From positions 14,681,001 through 14,745,000 of the forward strand of contig NC_066312.1 of assembly GCF_905404315.1 (NCBI RefSeq): 64,000 nt of DNA, read 5' to 3'. The notes under the pieces are model-generated. The model made no database searches and was not told where the DNA came from. It worked only from the letters and a program-made list of their open reading frames with translations. Shown here piece by piece: positions 57,151 through 64,000 of this stretch. Within the stretch, counting starts at the first letter, position 1; each line of letters opens with the position of its first letter. This DNA is from Leptidea sinapis. Taxonomy: Eukaryota > Arthropoda > Insecta > Lepidoptera > Pieridae. Position numbers and translations under genes: made by a program.

Positions 57151-57786
57151 CATTATGGTTTAATACCTTGAAAGTGGACCTGAAATCGTCCTGTATATAA
57201 TATATAATATGTGTAGCGCCAAACAATGTCACCTGGAAACAGCTGTTATATTTCTGAATATTGGTCAAGAAACACTTAGGATCATTTCTAATCCCAGAAA
57301 CTAGACACCGTAAAGGATCTGATAGTGGGACCAATTGTGGCATCTTTACTTTCCCTCCAGCACAACATAATTCAGTAGATTCATCACTGTATTATAACGC
57401 CTTATAATATTTACAAAAAATTATCATTTCCCCAATTGTTACCGATTTGTCGGCATAATAATCTATTGCCGGATGATAGTGGGATGCAGCTCATTCCAGT
57501 TCCATCACAGGAGCACTGCGTCTGCGGAATCGTTTAATTTCATTATGTCGTGCTCGCCGTTGGTGTGTTTGATGTGCACCAAAGAGAATTTAACCACTAC
57601 GTCCAGTGCACGAAGTCGTTGCATTCTAAACCTATCTACTTCATTGTCACTCACTAAAGAACGCAATTCTACAAGAAACGCAATGCGACAATTTTCTTGA
57701 TCTGTCTCTCTCTGGTCATCATTGCTGATAACACGTGAGCTACGTTTGATTGACTACGAATCTAAGTCAGGTTTTCTCCTCGGCAT
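57151..57786 (-). pseudogene. N-terminal remnant of an autonomous Helitron replication protein
   Basis: Helitron proteins combine a zinc finger-like N-terminus, a rolling-circle Rep nuclease and a PIF1-type helicase. On minus, from ATG 57786: MPRRKPDLDS, a stop, then a Glu/Arg-rich stretch (NDDQRETDQENCRIAF); HYHPAIDYYADKSVTIGEM; ESTELCCAGGKVKMPQLVPL with the typical CC.(G)GKV.LP box; FLTNIQKYNSCFQVTLFGA, the (F)L..IR.YNS.FQM.S.GA box; and FRSTFKV. Frames shift at least twice. The sequence stops at the neighbouring Helitron end (57150), so the Rep and helicase domains are lost or displaced. Confidence 0.75.
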
Positions 57787-59334
57787 CGTTAATTGTAACT
57801 TATCAAAATGGGAACAGTTTTTCGCGCAATTAGCAATGATATTTAAAAGTATAGATAGGTTACGTAGACAGTATTCAGTGTTTGAAAATGATAGACTAAC
57901 GCACACATGAATAATTTAACATTGCAATAGCACACTACATTACCATTACACGTCAAAGAAGGATAGTAAATGCAATTATCGCAAGCGAAAAAGAGATAAC
58001 TCTAATTTCCTAATTGTTTCGTATTTGTATAGAAAAAATACAGTTAATTCATCAGATTTGATTTTTTACCGTTCACTGTGATTTATGCCTAAATTACGAT
58101 TCATTCATGAGTTCATGTAGTAAAAGCTATAAAGTAGTAAAAATGCATTAAAAGTAGGTAGATAATGTGTCATTGATTTTATATGATGCAGCCACATTGA
58201 TGATATCAATCATTTATACATAAAATAATAAAAAACTTACAGACACCAAAACAAAACCGAAAGGTATCTACAGTAAGGGTCCCATTTTTAAAATTTTACT
58301 TACGTTTTAAGATTACAATTATTATTTTTTGTACCTTATATTATTTATGAATGTATTTTTGTTGAGGTTTTATTAAAATAAGGTAATGGGGAGAAGAAGA
58401 AAATGATCCAGTGAGTCTTCTGCAGTTAGAAAGGGATAAACTGAAAGGAACAGTGTAACTGAAAAAACTGATCCGTATACAAATAGCACTCATTGTCTAC
58501 GTCGGCTACCTATACTAAAACTTGTTTTGGTAGTTAAATAGTTCAGCTACCTATATACGCACTTGTTAGTTAAAAATTATTACATTTCGTATTACATTCA
58601 CTGCAACAACGACATTTTTACATCATTTCCTAAACTATTCTACCTCGATCATCCCGCAACAGACAGCATCAATATTTTGTCATTTCTGTACGTTAATCTA
58701 TGATCGGCTTGGCGGCGATCGGCGTTGTCATGGCGACATATTTATTTTGTTAGCTAAATAATGAAATCAAATAAAATTTTATTATTCATGATTTCTTAAC
58801 TGTGGTATGTAATTCTCTGATTTTTTTCCCATAACACAAGACGGTGTTTTAATATTGTACCAATATCAAATTGTAAGCAATTCTGTCAACAACAAACGCG
58901 TGTATACCGTTTTTGTATCGAGAGAGCGACTACGACCAAAGGAACCAATTGTCTCCATTTAGGCGATTGATTTTCGGTGCGCTAGTGACATATCTCCTTC
59001 TCATATACCTCTTTTAATACTATAATATCATTGGCACTTAGCAGTAAAGTGTCACTATCACAAAAGATCAACAAAAAAAAGAGCATATAACTTGAAATGT
59101 CACTATCACAGAGGATAACCGTAAGAAAGTAAGAAAGTTCTCGCGCATGTAGCTGTAATCTTCACTCACAAAGATGGAAGGATGCACTCTATGTCTAAGG
59201 TATCGATTGATATAGAGTAGATATAAAAATTCTAATTAGTTATTCATTTTCAACAATTCTTTCAATTTGATTTCTGAACGACGGGGGACACGTCAAAGGA
59301 AAATCAAAATTGTTGTTTTTATTTAAATCCAAGC
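57787..59334. other. No recognisable gene
   Basis: A GC-richer patch at 58700-58735 (GGCTTGGCGGCGATCGGCGT) is not assigned. The first 200 bp may be the 5' region of the autonomous Helitron. ORFs are short. Confidence 0.45.
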
Positions 59335-59473
59335 ATTTTCAGGTTTATTCAAACCTTTTGAACCTTCCCTGGATCTCCACAAATAATTCAAGACCAAAAT
59401 TTGCCAAATTGGTCCAGCTGTTCTCGAGTTTTAGCGAGACTAACGAACAGCAATTCATTTTTATATATATAGA
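59335..59473 (-). mobile_element. Helitron type B, 5' part only
   Basis: On minus it starts TCTATATATATAAAAATGAA at 59473, then GCTAAAACTCGAGAACAGCT and TTTTGGTCTTGAATTATTTG, as at 23598-23720. It is broken off at about 59335. Confidence 0.75.
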
Positions 59474-59757
59474 CTAGTGGACCCAACAGACGTTGTCCTG
59501 TACACACGTCTTAAATTTGCAAAATCTGTCCAGCCGTTAAGAGGAGTTCTTATTTATATGGACGGAGAGAATTATATTATATGGACGGAATTGAGAATCT
59601 AAACCAATCTCAAATTCACTGAAACAAACAAAAAAATCATCAAAATCGGTCCAGCCGTTTAGGGGGTAGTTCAATTGTGAATCTAAACCATCCTCGAATC
59701 CCCTTGAACTCACACAAAAAATTTCATTATTAGAAGAATTATATATATAAAAATAGA
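59474..59757 (-). mobile_element. Helitron type A, joined to type B
   Basis: On minus it runs from TCTATTTTTATATATATAAT through the ACGGCTGGACCGATTTTGAT units to CGTCTGTTGGGTCCACTAG, immediately followed by type B. Same junction as 23597/23598. The 87-codon ORF is incidental. Confidence 0.75.
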
Positions 59758-60106
59758 TATAGGACATACACATCAACTTATGTAAACTTATGTCAAACAA
59801 TGTGTATTATAAAAGTTATATATATATCCCATAAAAGTAAAGAGTTTCCGCGGAATACTAAAATATTACAAAAACATAGTGCATAGCATGGCGTCATTAA
59901 TTTTAAATCAATTGTACGTGACGGACGTCATTTCCACCTGAGGCAAAGACACAGGTCTACAGGCCATTTAGGTCAGACATAATTAATAGGAACATACATC
60001 GATACAACCCTGTGAAAATCTCAACCCTACCGTCTGGCTTTCCAATGTAGTGTAAATTAATAAATTTAAGTGTTGGCATAGCTTTCAATTTTAAATATTA
60101 TTATTC
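59758..60106. other. No recognisable gene
   Basis: Nothing assigned. Confidence 0.55.
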
Positions 60107-60235
60107 TAAGTAGGATTTTAGATCACTTATGAACATCAAAAACTATCATCCATTCGCCAATTTATGCGTCTGACCGGAGAAGAATGCGTAAGAAACTCAG
60201 CGGAATTATTTCTTTCTTTAACAATAAAATTTCGT
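60107..60235 (-). repeat. LINE-a-like 3' UTR fragment
   Basis: AAGTAGGATTTTAGATCACT, ACTATCATCCATTCGCCAAT, TTATGCGTCTGACCGGAGAA and GTAAGAAACTCAGCGG are the reverse of the UTR words at 25885-26000, in a diverged version. Confidence 0.65.
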
Positions 60236-60724
60236 TACAAAAAATATTATTTAACAGCTAGATGCAGGGATAGTATTTTTGCTGCGCATAACGTCGCGTA
60301 GCTAAACCCTATAAATTTTGATTCCCTTGAGAGTATCGAAATATACACTCCTGCGGCATAAACGATCGTATTTTTTTATATTTACGTAAAAGTAAAATTT
60401 TTTCATAGCTTCAATTTCAACTCGATACCTTCACGCGTTCCCGAGATATAGGGTCTTGAACTTATATTATTATATACTTTTAAGAATTAGATAAATTTAT
60501 TCAAACAAAACAAATCTTATAACTATATTTACAATACTATGCCTACATAAAATTAAAACTATCATTACGTGGCAGCGTACCTAAAATACTGCAGCATTTC
60601 GACGTTGAATAGATAGGCTAACCCCTAGTTATTACATACTATTATTTCTAGCTTTACTAGTTTACTATTGTATTCTTTTAAATATATTTTTCTTAAATAT
60701 TGCTCAGCTTTATTTTACTCCAGG
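60236..60724. other. No recognisable gene
   Basis: Nothing assigned. Confidence 0.55.
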
Positions 60725-60790
60725 AAAAGTAACAGGGGAGGCCTTAGCCCAGCAGTGGGATCCGATAGGCTAAGAAAAATATTGTCCTAA
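60725..60790 (+). repeat. RTE-like LINE tail word
   Basis: GGGGAGGCCTTAGCCCAGCA, GTGGGATCCGATAGGCTAAG is the usual closing sequence of insect RTE-like elements (gaggcct..gcccagcagtggga). Only this short end is present. Confidence 0.6.
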
Positions 60791-61544
60791 ATTATAAATG
60801 CATAATTCAAAACCGTTTGGTATTAAAAAACTTTTTTTACAAAAGGTTTAACATAGTTCATGGGTGATACAGTTTTTGTGGCATTTTAATAACTTATATT
60901 CGTCTAAATAAACCATTTGTAATATCATATGAAATGAAAATTTTCTTTAAAAGTTAAGTGTCAAGGTAAATCTAAAAATAAAATAGTTTGCAGTAATCAG
61001 GCAGAATGATAGGTTTGAATGTAATGCAATGTCTTATTTAAACCTTAACACGGAAATTGTGTCTTAGCTAGAAACAATACGACATAATTGGAGACAATAA
61101 CTGTTTTCCTCTATCATTTTCCATTGTATTGTCAGTTATATAGAAACAGACTTCTCAAAGGATTAATCACCAATTAGAAAATTAACGGATGCAAACATTC
61201 TGAGTAGCCACTCGACCACTCGTCTGTTTACAAACTGCAAATATAACATTTTAACCCCCTTAGGGGTGAAATTTTTAAAAACGCTTAAAAAAGATGTACA
61301 ATACTTTATTGCTAACCGAAAGCTGATGTATCAACTTTCATGCTTTTTACTTAATTAATAATGGACTGCATTAACTAGGTAAGATTAATTGAAAATATAG
61401 CACATAATTTTTTATATAATCTTAGCTAGTTGATTTACATACAAAATTAAATGTTCAGTTTTTCTGTAAATTCGATACAAATTATCTTGAAGGGAAATAA
61501 AGTTTGAATTAAATAATCTTATTAAGCATATTTTTTTTTGAAGT
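60791..61544. other. No recognisable gene
   Basis: AT-rich; nothing assigned. Confidence 0.55.
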
Positions 61545-61745
61545 TATACTTCATTAGGCGCGTTATGAAAAAATGATGAGAGTCAGATTTTAAGATGCGC
61601 GCGTATCACTGTAACACGAAAGAGACAGGGTGAAGTTGGTTCCTAAAATTTTCTGACGTTTGCAACATAATTTTTTTTTTATTGGTTTCTTCGTCTATTA
61701 TAAGGATAGGCAAAGGGTTCAAGCCCGTACAGCCGTAATCGTTAT
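61545..61745 (+). repeat. Repeats R and C, second combined copy
   Basis: GGCGCGTTATGAAAAAATGA, GATGCGCGCGTATCACTGTA, then ATTTTCTGACGTTTGCAACA, GGTTTCTTCGTCTATTATAA and GGGTTCAAGCCCGTACA. It supports the R-C link seen at 38990-39280. Confidence 0.65.
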
Positions 61746-62522
61746 TTAATATTAGGGGAAGGGAAATAAAGTTTAAATTAATTATATTATATTGGTTTTA
61801 CTCTACAGTCGCTTTCTTTACTGTAAAAAAAAGAGTTAATAATTGTATTATTCTTAAAGTTTATATCTGTTTTCCTTTTGTTAACAAACTCCTATAATTG
61901 TTTTTAGTATTTAGTATTAAAAAACCATGAATACGGTAATGAATATTATCAATTTTGATATCTAAATCTCGCTCGTTAAAGCTATAGATAAGAGCGTCGC
62001 TATCTACTGTCTACCTTTATACAAAAAACTATTCTTTACAATAAGAAATAATATGTTTGTAATTTTATCCGTCCTATCATTAAAACTTATTACAGTCCGT
62101 TTTCTTATTAGGTAAATCTACATCTTGAACAAGGGCCAAATACGGTGCGGTACCTACAAATAATTAGCAATTATTATTACTGTTATCATTTCCAGTTCTC
62201 CGCGATAACTGCCTGCAATCAAAGCAATTTTAAATGTTAAACGTAACTAGCTCATAATTAAATTCTTTAGCATATCTTGCTTAATTTAAGAAAATAATAA
62301 TTAAATAAGTAACGTAATTTAGTATATTTCAGCGTGTACTGTTGAGTAGCCGGTAAATCAACCTAACTTAGATAACTGACATGAATAAGGATATATCTTG
62401 TAACCAAATATGAAATTTCTGTGAAATTTCCTCACTGTTGCATTGAAAACTTCTTTAGGCTTTAGGTGATTAATGCCTGAGCTGTCACGCTGTAACGCTC
62501 ATTCAGATACAATGGGCTCGTG
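61746..62522. other. No recognisable gene
   Basis: AT-rich; nothing assigned. Confidence 0.55.
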
Positions 62523-62593
62523 TCGTCTAATAGCGGGTTCCCATTGATCGATTTTAATTGTTGCTCATTTAAAATCGCTCCATGTGAACACGC
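62523..62593. mobile_element. Very short inverted-repeat element, about 70 bp
   Basis: GGGTTCCCATTGATCGATTT and the complement of the right side, GGGCGTGTTCACATGGAGCG then ATTTTAAA, form imperfect arms around a 10-15 bp middle. It looks like the ends of a hAT-type MITE, but this is inference. Confidence 0.4.
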
Positions 62594-63094
62594 CCTTACT
62601 TTTATCTGGTTTCCTTTTCACTTCATCGCGCCTGTCATAATTACTGAAAGTCAATTGAAACGTTAACAATTTTCACATTAACATTTTAGTAAAAGTTGGT
62701 TTGAAGAGTACGAATGAAATAAGCCTCGATTTAAAACGTTTAGCTGTTGTAATACGTGCGTCAATATACGGCACCTAATAGAATTTTAAATTTGGTTTCC
62801 GTTGGATGAAATTGCGTCAGACTGCTTTTATAACTTTACAAAAAAGAGGTACCTTCATATTTAAATTATTGTGAACTGAAACTACATTGTACTGAGCAAA
62901 CGAGTGTACAATACGATATATTTGCAATATTATGTAGATACAAGTCATGTAACTAGATTTATGTAGATTTTGATTGGCCCATTGCCTCTGAACCAAAGTA
63001 ATCATGTAGTGTCCAATTTACTCCCACTGATTAAAGTATCAAAATCTACATATCTTGTTATTTGACTAGTGTTTACATAATATCCTTCATTTCA
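62594..63094. other. No recognisable gene
   Basis: A 62-codon minus ORF (62817-63005) without motif. Confidence 0.55.
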
Positions 63095-63169
63095 TAGTAG
63101 GCTTTATAGCCTACTAAGTAAGAATAAGTGGATTGTCTATTTTATAATAGACAATCCACTTATTCTTAC
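63095..63169. repeat. Two adjacent perfect hairpins, both with loop TTAT
   Basis: Hairpin 1: 63095-63103 and 63108-63116 (TAGTAGGCT arms). Hairpin 2: 63118-63141 and 63146-63169, 24-bp exact arms (GTAAGAATAAGTGGATTGTC is the first part). One base separates them. No known RNA family. Confidence 0.9.
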
Positions 63170-63392
63170 ATTTTAATATTTTAGTCCGTCTAGAATTGAA
63201 ATAACATATTAGATTATAGTAACTTTACTTTTAATTATGTGTAGTAGTCATGTAATTAGCTAATTATAATAATGTTTAAGTTATATGATTTGCGTTTTTT
63301 TGTATTTAAAAATATTTCATAATCGGTTTACTTACATTCTTTTATAGTATATCAATGTCAATTTACTTACTTATAGATAAGATTATAAATCT
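63170..63392. other. No recognisable gene
   Basis: AT-rich spacer. Confidence 0.5.
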
Positions 63393-63679
63393 TCTAAAAT
63401 ATAAAATTCTCGTGTTAAACTGTGAACTCCTCCGAAACGGCTCGACCAATTCTCATGAAATTTTCAGTGCATATTGGGTAGGTCTGAGAATCGGACAACA
63501 TCTATTTTTCATCCCCCAAAATGTTAAGGGTGGTCCACACGATTTTTTTTTTATTTGTTTGATTATGAGTCAGCATTAAAAAATACATCCAACTTCAAAT
63601 TTTCACCCATCTACGATCAACAGTTACTTTTGTATCGCGATTTTAATATCGGCAATACATCGTTTGCTGGGTCAGCTAG
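63393..63679 (+). mobile_element. Non-autonomous Helitron, 287 bp, both ends visible
   Basis: It starts TCTAAAATATAAAATTCTCG and ends CATCGTTTGCTGGGTCAGCT plus AG, host T at 63680. The inside has CTCCTCCGAAACGGCTCGAC, GGTAGGTCTGAGAATCGGAC and CATCTACGATCAACAGTTAC, in the order of the 56639-57150 element but with a shorter middle. Confidence 0.8.
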
Positions 63680-64000
63680 TATATTATAAAAGAAGCGATT
63701 TCGAAATCTCCATATTCATTAAATAATGCACATTTACGTTATACTTTATTACTTTTAGACAAAATATAGTATTTAATTTTTGCCGATCACTTTGGTCGGG
63801 TTGTATAGTGGCTACAGAAAAAGGGTAAACGGTCTAGAACTCTCTTGGATATGTTCCTTCTCTGGTAGCTTATAATATTGTTTGAGTATTTTATGAGTAT
63901 GAAATATGCCTAAATATGTTGTGAGTCTATTTTGATGAATCGACCGATACTTATCACCAAATATGACAACTGAATAGTCATCTGGTTATTGCTTTCATGA
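63680..64000. other. No recognisable gene
   Basis: Nothing assigned up to the window end. Confidence 0.55.

Overview
The window looks like nuclear DNA from a moth or butterfly. It is strongly AT-rich, has no operons, ribosome-binding sites or long ORFs, and is dominated by transposable-element families typical of Lepidoptera. These are Helitron copies ending CTAGT, a tRNA-derived SINE, several non-LTR retrotransposon clades, Tc1, mariner and pogo remnants, and small inverted-repeat (MITE) elements. The organism call is inference from repeat content; no host marker gene is present. I see no convincing intact host protein-coding gene, so this is probably an intergenic gene desert or a very large intron.

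Layout. 0-10 kb: a LINE tail, several MITEs (1.66, 3.4, 7.0, 8.0 kb) and two decayed Tc1-like elements (about 5-6.5 kb on minus, 9.2-10.3 kb on plus). The first Tc1 copy carries a MITE that has inserted into its own kind in the opposite orientation. 10-16 kb: LINE 3' ends and a SINE next to a Helitron that was split by a foldback element with arms of about 125 bp. 12.6-21.6 kb: a duplicated non-TE segment. Two direct copies share a putative minus-strand promoter, a non-coding first exon and a GTAAGTGA splice donor; a third place holds part of the flank. 23-31 kb: a head-to-tail Helitron pair, the best LINE ORF remnant (149 codons), and a relative of that LINE carrying two later insertions. 33-38 kb: mariner fragments, a 17-bp minisatellite grown out of a dispersed repeat, and a tandem duplication. 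39.9-41.8 kb: a pogo/Tigger element with perfect 23-bp terminal inverted repeats and a broken transposase. 44-49 kb and 53.6-54.5 kb: RTE-like and Jockey-like LINE remnants. 51.3-51.6 kb: a full SINE with target-site duplications. 55.8-57.8 kb: tandem Helitrons touching the remnant N-terminus of an autonomous Helitron protein. 59-64 kb: the same Helitron pair again in reverse, LINE tails, two adjacent perfect hairpins with the same TTAT loop, and a last Helitron.

The genes do not form a pathway. What links them is mobilisation. Non-autonomous Helitrons and MITEs depend on proteins encoded elsewhere. The coding remnants here (Tc1, mariner and pogo transposases, Helitron replication protein, at least four LINE lineages) all carry stops, frameshifts or deletions. 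The order of insertion can be read at several nested sites. Repeat-family names such as 'repeat A' or 'LINE-a' are labels used only in this annotation.
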